Assembly: GCA_037442205.1 (NCBI GenBank)
Contig: JBBIQS010000074.1
Location: forward strand, 1 to 39,617
DNA: 39,617 nucleotides
Direction of reading: 5' to 3'
Origin: JBBIQS01 sp037442205
Lineage (GTDB): Bacteria > Myxococcota > Myxococcia > Myxococcales > UBA5297
Both the position numbers and the translations under genes were made by a program. Shown here piece by piece: positions 8,407 through 17,390 of this stretch; within the stretch, counting starts at the first letter, position 1; every line of letters starts with the position of its first letter. The notes beneath the pieces were generated by a model, which was not told where the DNA came from, made no database searches, and worked only from the letters and a program-made list of their open reading frames with translations.

Positions 8407-9498
8407 TCAGAAGATCGAAATCGACAACCCGCTGCTGATCTCCGCGCCGACGCCCCGCAGGCCGATCACCGGTCCCGCGTGCAGGAAGAGGCCCGCCGCG
8501 GTCCCGCGGGTGGAGTAGCCGAAGGGCATCTCGCTGTCGTCGACGCGAAAGAGAAGATCGATTCCGGCGCGCGGACCGTGCCCGGCGAAGAAGCCATCGC
8601 CGCCGATCAGCCAGTAGTACTCGTAGCCGAAGCTCGGCTCGATCCAGAGCCCGTCTCTGAGCGGATGCCGATAGCGGGCCTCGAGCCCGAGTGAGCCAGC
8701 GCCGAAAATGGCGTGCCCGCCCAGGCTCCAGTTGCCGATGGGCTCGAACAGGCCGATCTCGAATCCGCCTATGGCACCGGCCGCCTGCCCCCGCCGCAGC
8801 ACCGGCCCGCCGCCGGTACGAATCACGAATCCGGTGTTGGCGGCGCCCGGGGGGCCGTACCCCCGGTGCTCGACCTCCGGCGCCACCAGGGGCAGCGGCG
8901 GAACCGAGCCCGCGGGAGCTTTCAGCGCGTCCCCGAGGAGCAGCGCGTAGGACTCGCCCGAGTCGAGGCGGACTCCGGAGAGGACCAGGGTGAAGCTCGC
9001 CGACCGGCCCGGGGCGATGTGGCGGTTGGCCTCGTCGTGGATTCGCTCGGCGACGGCCACTACCGCGATCGGAACCATCACCACCGCCGCGAGGGCCAGA
9101 CCCACACCGGCGCCGGCCAATCCTCCGGCGAAGCCGCCGCCCCCGCCGCTGCCGATCTGCGCTCCTTGGATTGGCAGCAGCGCCACTCCGCCAACCTGGG
9201 GAACGACGGTGTCCTGAGTCGCCGCGGTACCGAGCCGTGCAAGTCTGGCCTTGGCCGGATCGAAGTAGAACTCGCGGTCGGACCGGTTCTCGATCCGGAC
9301 CTGAACCGCGTCGGGGCTGTTGCTGAGCCCCTTCTCGATCGCCTCGACCCGCGAGCCGACTCCGCCGCCCTCCGCAGCCAGTTCGACCAGCGGCCGATGA
9401 ACCACGAAGGCCCGATCCGGGCACGCGCTCAAGCTGGCGAGGCAGAGCCCCGCGACCCCTGAACGCAGCATCCCCTTCGAACTGGTGAACCCGAGCAT
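8407..9498 (-). CDS. Lipoprotein with C-terminal outer-membrane beta-barrel-like region
   Basis: 363 residues from the ATG at 9498. That start has AAAGG about 7 bases upstream; ATGs at 9504 and 9471 are alternatives, and the longer frame to 9726 lacks a ribosome binding site. The signal LRSGVAGLCLASLSAC contains a lipobox (LSAC). A Gly-rich hydrophobic segment (LAGAGVGLALAAVVMVPIAV) follows. The last 150 residues alternate short aromatic and hydrophobic strands with Gly turns and end in SISIF, as outer-membrane barrels do. Function unknown. Confidence 0.75.
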   Translation of the reverse strand: MLGFTSSKGMLRSGVAGLCLASLSACPDRAFVVHRPLVELAAEGGGVGSRVEAIEKGLSNSPDAVQVRIENRSDREFYFDPAKARLARLGTAATQDTVVPQVGGVALLPIQGAQIGSGGGGGFAGGLAGAGVGLALAAVVMVPIAVVAVAERIHDEANRHIAPGRSASFTLVLSGVRLDSGESYALLLGDALKAPAGSVPPLPLVAPEVEHRGYGPPGAANTGFVIRTGGGPVLRRGQAAGAIGGFEIGLFEPIGNWSLGGHAIFGAGSLGLEARYRHPLRDGLWIEPSFGYEYYWLIGGDGFFAGHGPRAGIDLLFRVDDSEMPFGYSTRGTAAGLFLHAGPVIGLRGVGAEISSGLSISIF

Positions 9499-9829
9499 GC
9501 CCATGCCTTTGAGCCCAGTGCAGCCGTCGTGCCTCGAGCAGGGCGCAGGCGACGCGGGCCGCCAAAGGCGACTCTTCACCGCACCTGACCAATCTCTGGC
9601 GCGCGAAGTCTCTCGGTTCCTCGTTGACCCCCGGCCGCGGTCAAGCGCGACCGCCATGTCAGACTGGAGCCCTCCCGACCCGCACAGGCAGGCGACCACG
9701 AACCGGCAAACACGTGTCTTTTCCATCGGTTACCGGGCGGACCGTGCCCTCAAGACAAGGCCCGATTCTTGATAGCATGGACCGCCAAACATCCCGGCCG
9801 CGTTCGCCGGGCAACCGCGGGGAGAAACC
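9499..9829. other. Divergent intergenic region
   Basis: 331 bp between the divergent genes at 8407-9498 (minus) and 9830-10804 (plus). No protein-like frame with a ribosome binding site was found. An AT-richer patch just before 9780 (ttcttgatagcat) may hold the plus-strand promoter. Confidence 0.4.
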
Positions 9830-10804
9830 ATGAATCGATTCCATTCGCTGGCGCTGGTCGGCGCGCTGCTGGCCACCGGCTGCGTCTCGAAGATCACCGG
9901 CAACCAGGGCAACCTCGAGTTCTCCTACCCTGCCGACGACAACATCGCCGACTTCAACAAGCCGATCGCCGTGGGCGCCAAGCTGGAGATCACCGTCGCC
10001 GAGGTCGGCACCGAGAAGACGGTCGAGCTGCAGACCGCCACCAGCGACGACGACAAGGTGCTCAAGGTCGACAACTTCGCCAGCAACAAGCTGGTGGTGC
10101 AGGGGATCGGGTCCGGCAGCGCACTGCTGTCGGTCACCGCCAAGATGCCCGACGGCTCGGTGAAGCCAGACTCGGTGAACATGATGGCCCGGGTCCCCGA
10201 GGTCCTGACGCTCGGCCACACCTGCACCACCGACCGCGAGGCGCTCTACCTGGTGAACGCCGACGTGCTGGTGCCCTTCGAGATGAAGATGAAGAACAAC
10301 CAGCCGGTGATCGGCTACGGCTACCACCCCATCGACATCGCTCCGGCCGCGGGCGCCGCCCTCGACCAGACCACCAAGGATCAGGTCTTCTTCCACCTGC
10401 ACACCGCCGCCGCCAAGGGGACGGTGACCCTGACCTCGAAGATCGACAGCACTTCCGCCACCATGACCCTGGTGACCGAGGCCGACTTCGATGGCGCCAA
10501 GCTGGGTCCGGGGCCGACGCTGGCCATCAAGGTCGGGCAGAACGGCCTCTATCACGTGCTGCCGACCGTGCAGGGCAAGCCCGTCTGCCAGGCGGTCTCC
10601 CCGCGGACCTTCAGCGTGCAGTCGCCCGATATCTGCGAGGTGGCGCCGGTCTCGAACAACAACGGCTCGCCCGCCAAGAACGAGTTCGGCTGGTTCACGG
10701 TGAAGTCCAAGGCCGTCGGCAAGTGCAACTTCACCGTCGCCCTCCCCAATGGCAATGGCGGCGCCGGGGTCAGCGTTCCGCTGAGCGTGGACATCACGCA
10801 GTAG
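9830..10804 (+). CDS. Lipoprotein with Ig-like (BIG-type) domain
   Basis: 324 residues. The ATG follows ggggagaaacc. The N-terminus MNRFHSLALVGALLATGC is a lipoprotein signal with lipobox LATGC. The mature protein has beta-strand-rich segments: KLEITVAEVG, then VLKVDNFASNKLVVQGIG and GSALLSVTAKMPDG, which resemble bacterial Ig-like group 2 domains. Four further cysteines may form disulfides. It stands alone and is closed by a strong terminator. Function unknown. Confidence 0.82.
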   Translation: MNRFHSLALVGALLATGCVSKITGNQGNLEFSYPADDNIADFNKPIAVGAKLEITVAEVGTEKTVELQTATSDDDKVLKVDNFASNKLVVQGIGSGSALLSVTAKMPDGSVKPDSVNMMARVPEVLTLGHTCTTDREALYLVNADVLVPFEMKMKNNQPVIGYGYHPIDIAPAAGAALDQTTKDQVFFHLHTAAAKGTVTLTSKIDSTSATMTLVTEADFDGAKLGPGPTLAIKVGQNGLYHVLPTVQGKPVCQAVSPRTFSVQSPDICEVAPVSNNNGSPAKNEFGWFTVKSKAVGKCNFTVALPNGNGGAGVSVPLSVDITQ

Positions 10805-10827
10805 CGATTGAAGGCAGTCGCAGCTCC

Positions 10828-10866
10828 GAGCCGCTCCGGGAGGTCTTCCGGGGCGGCTCTTCTCTT
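10828..10866 (+). terminator. Rho-independent terminator of the 9830-10804 gene
   Basis: A 14-bp stem (gagccgctccggga pairing with the segment 10846-10859, with G-T wobbles), tetraloop ggtc, then the T-rich stretch ttctctt. It begins 24 bases after the stop codon. Confidence 0.85.
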
Positions 10867-11124
10867 GTCAGCCTCGACTCTTGGCGAGATTCCCGTCGCA
10901 GCCACTCCGCGCGTCTGGCGGGCCGGCGCGAGGGGAGGATAGCCGGGCGTCGCGGAGCCATCGCCGCCTTTCCTGTGCCGAGGACTGGCCGCCGAGCCAT
11001 CCGATTCCATCGCGGCAACGCTCGAGAGAATTTGATCGCCGGCACCCGCTGGGGCATCAGAACATCGCCACGCCCGGCCTGCGCCTGAGCAGGCACGCCA
11101 ACCCGAAAGACCGGAGGACACACC

Positions 11125-11805
11125 ATGCTGCGCAACCTTGCGATCGCCATTGCCCTCGTCGCCATTTCCGCCTGCGGCGGCCCGATCTCGACCTCGTCGA
11201 AGGCGCTGAACGTCGAGCAGACCGTCGCCGTCCCGACGGCGGCCAAGAAGCTCAACCTGAACAACACCTTCGGCGCCATCAAGGTCATCGGCGAGGCGAG
11301 CCGGACCGACATCCAGATGAAGCCGACTCTCAAGACCAGCGACCCCAACGCCGGCAACATCCTGGTCGAGGCCTCGGGCGACACCATGAACGTCCAGGTC
11401 AACAACGCCTCCGGCGGGACCATCGCCGTGGACATCGAGATCCACACTCCCAGGGCGCTCGACTTCGCGGTCAACACCTCCGGCGGCGCCCTCGACCTGT
11501 CGGGCATGGCCGGCAGCGGGACCGCCAACACCGGCTCGGGCAACTGCACCATCGACCTGGACCTGGGAACCTCGGGCAAGCTGACCGCCAACACCAGCAG
11601 CGGGGCGATCGCGCTGACGCTCCCCAACACCACCAAGGCCTCCCTCACCGCCTCGGCCGGCAGCGGCTCGGTGACCATCGCCTCCGGCCTCAACTTCACC
11701 GGCACCAACCTCATGGGAAACGCGTCCGGCGAGCTCAACGGCGGCGGCAGCGCCAGCGTGACCCTGCAGGCCAGCGGCGGCAGCATTACCGTCAACGGGA
11801 AGTAG
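11125..11805 (+). CDS. DUF4097/GIN-like beta-helix lipoprotein
   Basis: 226 residues. GGAGG lies 8 bases before the ATG. The signal MLRNLAIAIALVAISAC has lipobox AISAC. The rest is a ladder of short Ser/Thr/Gly/Asn-rich strands (VNTSGGALDLSGMAGSG, LTANTSSGAIALTL, SASVTLQASGGSITVNG), the pattern of DUF4097 and GIN-type putative adhesin domains that form a right-handed beta-helix. It is probably attached to the outer membrane. Single gene, with its own terminator 35 bases after the stop. Confidence 0.82.
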   Translation: MLRNLAIAIALVAISACGGPISTSSKALNVEQTVAVPTAAKKLNLNNTFGAIKVIGEASRTDIQMKPTLKTSDPNAGNILVEASGDTMNVQVNNASGGTIAVDIEIHTPRALDFAVNTSGGALDLSGMAGSGTANTGSGNCTIDLDLGTSGKLTANTSSGAIALTLPNTTKASLTASAGSGSVTIASGLNFTGTNLMGNASGELNGGGSASVTLQASGGSITVNGK

Positions 11806-11839
11806 CCGCCTCTATTTGCCAGCAGCCCGCTCAACGACC

Positions 11840-11880
11840 GAGCCGCCCTGGGATTTCTTCCCGGGGCGGCTCAGTCCTTT
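11840..11880 (+). terminator. Rho-independent terminator of the 11125-11805 gene
   Basis: A 14-bp stem opening gagccgccctggga and closing tcccggggcggctc, short T-rich loop, then agtccttt. The stem is nearly the same sequence as the terminator at 10828-10866. Confidence 0.83.
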
Positions 11881-11907
11881 CAGGCGATCGTCAAACTCCC
11901 AGGGTGC

Positions 11908-13017
11908 TCAAGGGCAGGGATTGGGCCGCACCGGCTCGTCGACGATGGCGCCGAGCTTGACGACCCTGGCGTCGAAACCGATGCCGATCGAGATGCCGGA
12001 GCAGGTCTGCCGCGGGTCCTGGGTGCCGTCGGCCAGGATGTCCGAGGCCTGGGTGACCTGCATGGCGACGGAATCGACCATTGGCCCGCCGGCGCACATC
12101 GTCCCCCCGTTGACGTAGCGCAGCTCGTCGCGAACCTCCTGGACGAAGTCGGCGGTGGTGAGGATGCCGGCGATGGTCCCCTGGGCGCTCTGGTGGTCGG
12201 CCGACAGCTTCATGGTGAGCACCGCGTGGTGCAGCGCCAGCCGCAACATCCTCGGTGACTGGCCCAGCACCACTGTGAGCTCGCCGGCCGGCGAGGCGAC
12301 CAGCTCGCCGCCGACCAGGAAGGAGGAGCCGAAGCTGGAGCGGGTGCTGAGCAGATCGGCGGGATCGGTCAGGGTGGCCTTGGAGACCGGCCAGACGTCG
12401 CTGCCGTCGAACGCCGGCGGAGCCCCCAACGCCTCGCCCTGGTAGACCCGCACCGTGAGCGGGTTGTAGTCACTGCCGCTGCCGAGACCGGGGACGTCGA
12501 TGAGGAGGGTCCGCAGTCCATTGGCGATGACGTCGTTGACCGCGCCCTCCAGGCCCGGGCTCAAGTTGTTGAAGATGGGGAAGACGCTCTTGCCGACGCT
12601 GTTGTCGGTGCCGTCGAGGCCGTCGGGGTAGACCGACGCCGCCGGGGCGCCATCGGCGGGAGCGCAGAGGTCGGTGGAGGCGGCGGTCGACAGCAGGCCA
12701 TCGAGGTCGTAGCCGAACGACTTCCAGGCGTCCGCCGACGGAGTCCCATCGCGCAAGGTAGTGCCCAGGAAGTAGCGGGTGACGGCGAAGGTCGTCGAGC
12801 CGGTGCCGTCGGCGGGGTGCGCCGGGCCGGCGGTCGGAGGCCGGGCGTGGGGCGGGCCGGCATCGACCGGTCCGGCATCCACTAGTCCGGCGTCGCCGTT
12901 GTCGGTGGCCCCGGCATCGGGCTGGTCGCCGGGAGGAGCGATCGCTCCTGGGGCCTTGGCGCAGGAGAGGACGAGCATTCCAACTGCGAAGAGACAACGG
13001 CCTGTAATTGGGCGCAT
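11908..13017 (-). CDS. Secreted lipoprotein, function unknown
   Basis: 369 residues. The ATG at 13017 has AGGAGG 7 bases upstream, better than the ATG at 13041. The signal MRPITGRCLFAVGMLVLSC is followed by a DAGATDNGDAG-type linker (residues about 25-65). The mature region contains YDLDGLLSTAASTDLCAP and a DGTDNSVGKSVFPIFNNL stretch with a dockerin-like acidic look, and ends with several cysteines (TMCAGG, RQTCSG, PNPCP). No enzyme motif recognised. It faces the gene at 13279 divergently. Confidence 0.8.
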   Translation of the reverse strand: MRPITGRCLFAVGMLVLSCAKAPGAIAPPGDQPDAGATDNGDAGLVDAGPVDAGPPHARPPTAGPAHPADGTGSTTFAVTRYFLGTTLRDGTPSADAWKSFGYDLDGLLSTAASTDLCAPADGAPAASVYPDGLDGTDNSVGKSVFPIFNNLSPGLEGAVNDVIANGLRTLLIDVPGLGSGSDYNPLTVRVYQGEALGAPPAFDGSDVWPVSKATLTDPADLLSTRSSFGSSFLVGGELVASPAGELTVVLGQSPRMLRLALHHAVLTMKLSADHQSAQGTIAGILTTADFVQEVRDELRYVNGGTMCAGGPMVDSVAMQVTQASDILADGTQDPRQTCSGISIGIGFDARVVKLGAIVDEPVRPNPCP

Positions 13018-13278
13018 CAAATTCCTCCTGCAGCGGAGCAAGGCGGGCGAGTCAGTTGGATGCTTGGTTTCGAGGGCGTGAGAATACCAGCCGATTCACC
13101 GGGCGCCGAGTTTGCCGGAGTCCGTCCGCCGCAGTTCCTCGCGGACCTGCATCAGCAAGGCGCCCGATCGCGCCCGGTGCGGTCGCCTCCGTCGGCCCGG
13201 TAGGAATCGTTGGCAGTGTGCTCGACGAGCTGGCAATCGGCCTTTGATCGCGCCGGCTGCGCCGCTATCGTTTCCCCT

Positions 13279-13776
13279 ATGCGGATTCCTCCGGGGTGGT
13301 GGCTGGTGCTCCTGCTGGTGGCGTCCCCCGCGCAAGCGGAGTGGCGCATCGAGGCGTCGGCGGCGGGCGGGGTGCTGGTCGGGGAGAGGCGCGTGGCGCC
13401 CGGAGCGGAAGCCGCGGCGGGTGTCGCACTCGGGTCGCCCGGCTGGCAGGGCGTTCTTCGCGCCGCTGGCATCTTCGGGGCCGGGCGCGAGCTCTCGGCG
13501 ATGCTCGCGGGCCCGGAGTTGCTCCTCCGTCACCGCTTTGGCGACGCCCAAGAGCAGGGCCCGCGCGCCTGGGTGGGACTGGGGGCAGGCGCACTGGTCG
13601 GCACCGCCACGATCACCGACATGGTGATGAGCGGTTTCTTCCCCCGAGGCTCGATCGAAGGCGGAGTGGGGCTGCCTCTCGCGGGGAATCGCTGGCTGGA
13701 CCTCGGCGTGGCGCTGCGCTGGTACACCGCGGGCTCGTTCGGCAGCGCGAGCCTCGTTCTCGGATCGGGGTGGTGA
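13279..13776 (+). CDS. Small outer-membrane beta-barrel-like protein
   Basis: 165 residues. The start is set by the signal peptide MRIPPGWWLVLLLVASPAQA, which begins at 13279; the ribosome binding site is weak. The mature part alternates Gly turns and hydrophobic strands (GVLVGERRVAPGAEAAAGVA, LGAGALVGTATI) and ends LVLGSGW, with a C-terminal aromatic residue as in barrel proteins. It ends 15 bases before the stop of the convergent HAD gene. Function unknown. Confidence 0.68.
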   Translation: MRIPPGWWLVLLLVASPAQAEWRIEASAAGGVLVGERRVAPGAEAAAGVALGSPGWQGVLRAAGIFGAGRELSAMLAGPELLLRHRFGDAQEQGPRAWVGLGAGALVGTATITDMVMSGFFPRGSIEGGVGLPLAGNRWLDLGVALRWYTAGSFGSASLVLGSGW

Positions 13777-13791
13777 GTCCGCTGGCGACGC

Positions 13792-14235
13792 TCATGCGAG
13801 CAGCCGAAGGATCGCGGGGAGATCGTCGAGCCGGAGTCCATTCAGCGAGCTGATTCGCACGTGCTGCTGGGGGAATTCCTCGATTGCGAACGCGTCATCC
13901 AGGATCGCGAACCGCTGGATGGGACATCGCTGACTCGACAACCAGGCGGCGATCTCCGCTCCGCGTGAGCCTTGCACGCCCCGAAGATCGGGGGTCGAGG
14001 CGATCGGCTTGCGAAGCAGCCCGCTGGCCGCGAATTCGATGGCGATCTCGTCGAGCGTTCGCCCCAGACGCCAGGACGTGCTCAGCACGACCTCGAACTG
14101 GGCTCGCCGCGTCAACTCGTTGAAGGCGCCCACATTGATCGGGTCGAGCCAGTCCCGAAGTCTGGAGGGGTTGGCGGGTCGGGTCGCGCGACTGTTGAGC
14201 ACGCCATCCACATCCAGGAACAGAATCGAGCTCAT
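13792..14235 (-). CDS. HAD-like phosphatase domain protein (Swiss-army-knife RNA-repair HAD type)
   Basis: 147 residues, a minimal cytoplasmic HAD fold. Motif I is LFLDVDGVLNS near the N-terminus (nucleophile Asp and general-acid Asp in DxDG). Motif II is the Ser/Thr in VVLSTSWR. The acidic motif IV is AILDDA. The DVDGVLNS and STSWR pairing is characteristic of the HAD family named after Swiss Army Knife RNA-repair proteins, thought to act as a nucleic-acid-end or small-molecule phosphatase. The substrate cannot be told. AGGGAC precedes the ATG by about 6 bases. Confidence 0.85.
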   Translation of the reverse strand: MSSILFLDVDGVLNSRATRPANPSRLRDWLDPINVGAFNELTRRAQFEVVLSTSWRLGRTLDEIAIEFAASGLLRKPIASTPDLRGVQGSRGAEIAAWLSSQRCPIQRFAILDDAFAIEEFPQQHVRISSLNGLRLDDLPAILRLLA

Positions 14236-14334
14236 TGGAGTCCCTGCCGCGCGACGCGGCGCGCGAATCGCTTGGTCGCGGGCCCTCGCGCATCCCCAGA
14301 AACCCGAGGATGGTCCCCTGCGATCAGTGCCTGC

Positions 14335-15927
14335 TCAGCGAGCGCTTGAGCGCCGCCGTCGAACAGCCTGGATCGCGAGGCCAAGCGCCAGCGCGGGGAA
14401 TCCCACCGAGCCGCCCGCGCTGCCGCAGCCGCACCCCTTCTGCTCCTTCGCGGAAGTCACTTCCTCGGCAGCGTCGGGGATGGCCTCTGCCGCATCCACC
14501 ATGGCCGCGTCGACGCTCCCGGCGTCGAGAACGGGCTCGCTGGCATCCACCGCCGCATCGAGTGGCACGCCGGCATCGACACCGGAGTCGGGCTCGACGG
14601 GCATGCCGGCGTCGTATCCGGGAGGGTCGAGGGTCCACAGCTCCTCGCCGTGCACGCCGTCGGAGGCGGAGAAGAGCAGCTGGCCGTCGAGCTCTCCGAG
14701 CGGCCGAGGGAACATCCCGGTCGTGGGATTCAGATCCACGAGGAACTTCGTGCCGGAAGCGGTGCCGTCGGTCGTCCAGAGCTGGTCTTGGGAAGCGAAG
14801 TAGGCGACCCGGCCGTTGGACCAGAACTTGTCGGGCAGCCAGCCGCCGATCGGAGTCGTCCCGCCCGAGGTGCCGTCGGTCCGCCAGAGCTGATCCTGGG
14901 CTGTGAACGCGCTCTTGGCGGCGAATACGGTGACCGTCCCGAGATCGGCGAAGCCGCGGAAGAACAGCGGTATTGAATTGGCCGTCCCCGGGTCGATGTC
15001 GGCGAGCATCACCGTCCCGGCCTCGGTGCCGTCGCTGACCCACACCTCCTCGCCGGCGCTGCTCGAGACGGCGCGGAAGAAGAGCTTGCCCTGCGAGACT
15101 GCGAGGTCCTCGGCGAACACGCCTCCGGCCGGCACGCTGGGATAGAGCGACTTGACCAGTGTGGTGCCCGAGGACGTTCCGTCGCTGCGCCAGAGCCCGC
15201 CGCCGTTGGCGCTGGGGCCGCCGTAGGTGAGGAAGTAGAGGGTGGAGCCCTGTGCGGTGAGCCACTTCGGCACGCTGCCCTGGGTGCCCGGCGCGATGTC
15301 CGCGACCAGCGCGGCGCTTCCCACGGTTGCATCCGCGGACCACAGCTCCGCGCCATGGGCGGAGTCCATTCCGACGAAGTAGACGCGCCCTCCCATGGTC
15401 ACCAGTTCGCCGCCGAACTGGTTGGCGGCGACTTCGACTGTTCCCGCTGCGGTGCCGTCGGAGACCCAAAGGCCCGTCACCCCGCTGGAGCTGGCGAAGA
15501 AGAAGACGTGGGATCCCTGGGCGACCAGTCTCTCCGGCTGACTGAACTTCTTGAGGGCACTCGTCCCGCCGGAGGTGCCATCGCTCTTCCACAGCGTCCC
15601 GTCGCCGGTGAAGAAGAAGAACAGGCTGCCGGCGCGGACCAGCTCGCCAATCGAGCTCGAGGAACCGGGGCGAGGCTCAAAGAAGAGCGCGGTGCCCGTG
15701 CTGGTGCGATCGGTCGACCAGAGGTTGGTGTACCCAACCGACGGCGCGCTCGGCAGTGAAGCGGTGGCCGGGAAGTAGAGGCGCCCGCCGAAGGTCAGCC
15801 CACTGATGATCGAGGAGCCGTATGCGCCGGGGTAGATGTCCCTCACCAGGCGCGGTGTGTCGGCGACAGCCGCGGAGGCGAGGAGGGCGGCACAGAGCGC
15901 TGCGCAAGTCGAGACGACGGTCCTCAT
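14335..15927 (-). CDS. ELWxxDGTxxGT-repeat surface protein with MYXO-CTERM tail
   Basis: 530 residues. Signal peptide MRTVVSTCAALCAALLASAA; AAGGA lies before the ATG. About nine repeats of the form LWxSDGTxxGT are visible (LWKSDGTSGGT, LWVSDGTAAGT, VWVSDGTEAGT, LWRTDGTSGGT), the ELWxxDGT family, expected to build a beta-propeller. A DAG-rich linker (residues about 440-495) leads to GCGCGSAGG, a hydrophobic helix and RRRRSSAR, a clear MYXO-CTERM sorting tail. It should therefore be a surface-anchored or processed secreted protein. It shares a 101-bp upstream region with the divergent hydrolase gene. Confidence 0.92.
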   Translation of the reverse strand: MRTVVSTCAALCAALLASAAVADTPRLVRDIYPGAYGSSIISGLTFGGRLYFPATASLPSAPSVGYTNLWSTDRTSTGTALFFEPRPGSSSSIGELVRAGSLFFFFTGDGTLWKSDGTSGGTSALKKFSQPERLVAQGSHVFFFASSSGVTGLWVSDGTAAGTVEVAANQFGGELVTMGGRVYFVGMDSAHGAELWSADATVGSAALVADIAPGTQGSVPKWLTAQGSTLYFLTYGGPSANGGGLWRSDGTSSGTTLVKSLYPSVPAGGVFAEDLAVSQGKLFFRAVSSSAGEEVWVSDGTEAGTVMLADIDPGTANSIPLFFRGFADLGTVTVFAAKSAFTAQDQLWRTDGTSGGTTPIGGWLPDKFWSNGRVAYFASQDQLWTTDGTASGTKFLVDLNPTTGMFPRPLGELDGQLLFSASDGVHGEELWTLDPPGYDAGMPVEPDSGVDAGVPLDAAVDASEPVLDAGSVDAAMVDAAEAIPDAAEEVTSAKEQKGCGCGSAGGSVGFPALALGLAIQAVRRRRSSAR

Positions 15928-16028
15928 GGGAGTCCTTCTGAGCCCGGCCGGAGAGGCTCAGGGAGTCTATGATGGCGCCCGGTACCTGCAAACGGCGGCT
16001 GCCCGCCAGATTCCGACAAGGAGCAACG

Positions 16029-17333
16029 ATGCTCTCGGTTCTACTGCTGTCGGCCGTCTGCGCCGCATCCCAGCCCACCTCCCCGGCGCCCGAACCGAAG
16101 GACATGCTGCTCGAGCGCGCCGCGCAACTGCGCGCCGTCTTCTCGGCCGAGCCGAGCTGGCCCGCCGATCTGCTGAGCCCTGCCTTCAATCAGGACAAGC
16201 ACAAGCGCCTGTTCGCCGAAGTGTTCCGGGACCTGGGCAAGATGGTCTCCATCACTCTGGTCGACCGCCGCTCGCCGACCTCCGGGCGCTTCGAAGCCCA
16301 TTTCGAAAAAGCGGCTCTGGTGCCGGTGAGCATCACCGTCGGCGACCAGGCGCCATTCTCGATCGTTGGCCTGTGGCTGAGCCCTGCCGAGCCTGACATC
16401 TCCGACATCGCCAAGCTCCCGGCCGAATTCGCCAAGTTGCCGGGCAAGGTGTCGTTCGCCATCTACAAGCTCGGCGCCAAGCCCGAGCTCCTCGCCGCGC
16501 ACAATCCCGACGAGGCCCTGGCCATCGGCTCTGCATTCAAGCTCTACATCCTCGGCGCCCTGGCCAAAGAGATCGCCGAGGGCAAGCGCCGCTGGGAGGA
16601 CGTCGTCCGCCTCGACCCGCGCTTCAAGTCGCTCCCCTCGGGCAGCCTGCATACCTGGCCCGACGGCTCGCCGGCCACGCTCCACACCCTGGCCGCGCTG
16701 ATGATCTCCAAGAGCGACAACACCGCCACCGACCACCTGCTCTTCACCCTCGGCCGCAGCAAGGTCGAGGCGATGCTCGAGCCGATGGGCAACCATTCCC
16801 CCTCGAGGAACAAGCCGTTCCTGGCGACCGCAGAGATGTTCCGCCTCAAGGAGATCGACGCCGGCAAACCGGGCGAAGCCTATCTGGCCAAGCCCGCCGC
16901 GGAGCGTGCCGCGTACCTTGAACAGGAAGTCGCGAGGCTCTCGCTGGAGAAGGCGCAAGGGGGCGATCGCGCGCCGCGCGCCATCGACACCCTGGAGTGG
17001 TTCGCGTCGGCCTCCGACCTCTGCCGCGCCATGGACTGGCAGCGCACGCACAGCGAGAGCAGCGAGACCGCCATGGTGCGAGGCGCCCTCGCCATCAATC
17101 CTGGCATTGGCCAGGCCGATGCCTTTCGCTACCTCGGATACAAGGGCGGAAGCGAGCCGGGAGTCCTGAACCTCACCTGGCTCGCCCAGGGCAAGGGCGG
17201 CACCTGGTGGGCGATCTCCGCCGGCTGGAATGACTCCAAGGCCCTCGACGAAGGAAAGCTGATCGGGCTGGCGGGGCGCGCGCTCAAGCTCCTGGCGGCT
17301 TCGGAGACTCAAGCCCCGACTGCCAGGCAATGA
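16029..17333 (+). CDS. Class A beta-lactamase-related serine hydrolase (Beta-lactamase2/LpqF-like)
   Basis: 434 residues, longer than class A beta-lactamases (about 290) because of an N-terminal domain of roughly 140 residues. AAGGAG lies 7 bases before the ATG, and MLSVLLLSAVCAAS is a signal peptide. Active-site motifs appear in order: SxxK as GSAFK (about residue 170), SDN as KSDNTA (about 229), and KGG as YKGGSE (about 372, the KTG box). The usual ExxLN omega-loop is not obvious. The domain arrangement resembles LpqF-type serine hydrolases. It acts in the periplasm, probably on a peptidoglycan-like or ester substrate; true beta-lactamase activity is uncertain. Confidence 0.87.
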   Translation: MLSVLLLSAVCAASQPTSPAPEPKDMLLERAAQLRAVFSAEPSWPADLLSPAFNQDKHKRLFAEVFRDLGKMVSITLVDRRSPTSGRFEAHFEKAALVPVSITVGDQAPFSIVGLWLSPAEPDISDIAKLPAEFAKLPGKVSFAIYKLGAKPELLAAHNPDEALAIGSAFKLYILGALAKEIAEGKRRWEDVVRLDPRFKSLPSGSLHTWPDGSPATLHTLAALMISKSDNTATDHLLFTLGRSKVEAMLEPMGNHSPSRNKPFLATAEMFRLKEIDAGKPGEAYLAKPAAERAAYLEQEVARLSLEKAQGGDRAPRAIDTLEWFASASDLCRAMDWQRTHSESSETAMVRGALAINPGIGQADAFRYLGYKGGSEPGVLNLTWLAQGKGGTWWAISAGWNDSKALDEGKLIGLAGRALKLLAASETQAPTARQ

Positions 17334-17362
17334 GCGCCATCCAGTCCGCGCCGGCTCCCATG

Positions 17363-17390
17363 CGGTGCGGGCTCCTGAGGACCCGCACCG
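17363..17390 (+). promoter_or_regulatory. Hairpin that encloses the cupin gene ribosome binding site
   Basis: CGGTGCGGG pairs perfectly with CCCGCACCG (9 bp). Inside it TCC pairs with GGA around a TGA loop after a bulged C. The last base of the hairpin directly precedes the cupin ATG at 17391, and the GAGGA ribosome binding site (17376-17380) lies inside the structure. It could block translation of the cupin, act as a dyad operator, or end the upstream transcript; there is no T-tract. Confidence 0.6.

Noticed and set aside
9499..9726. Longer start for the 8407-9498 lipoprotein
   Set aside because: No ribosome binding site at 9726, and the extension would bury the lipoprotein signal.
13096..13160. 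Short minus-strand gene end (MQVREELRRTDSGKLGAR)
   Set aside because: Only about 18 residues look coding and there is no start; too little to call.
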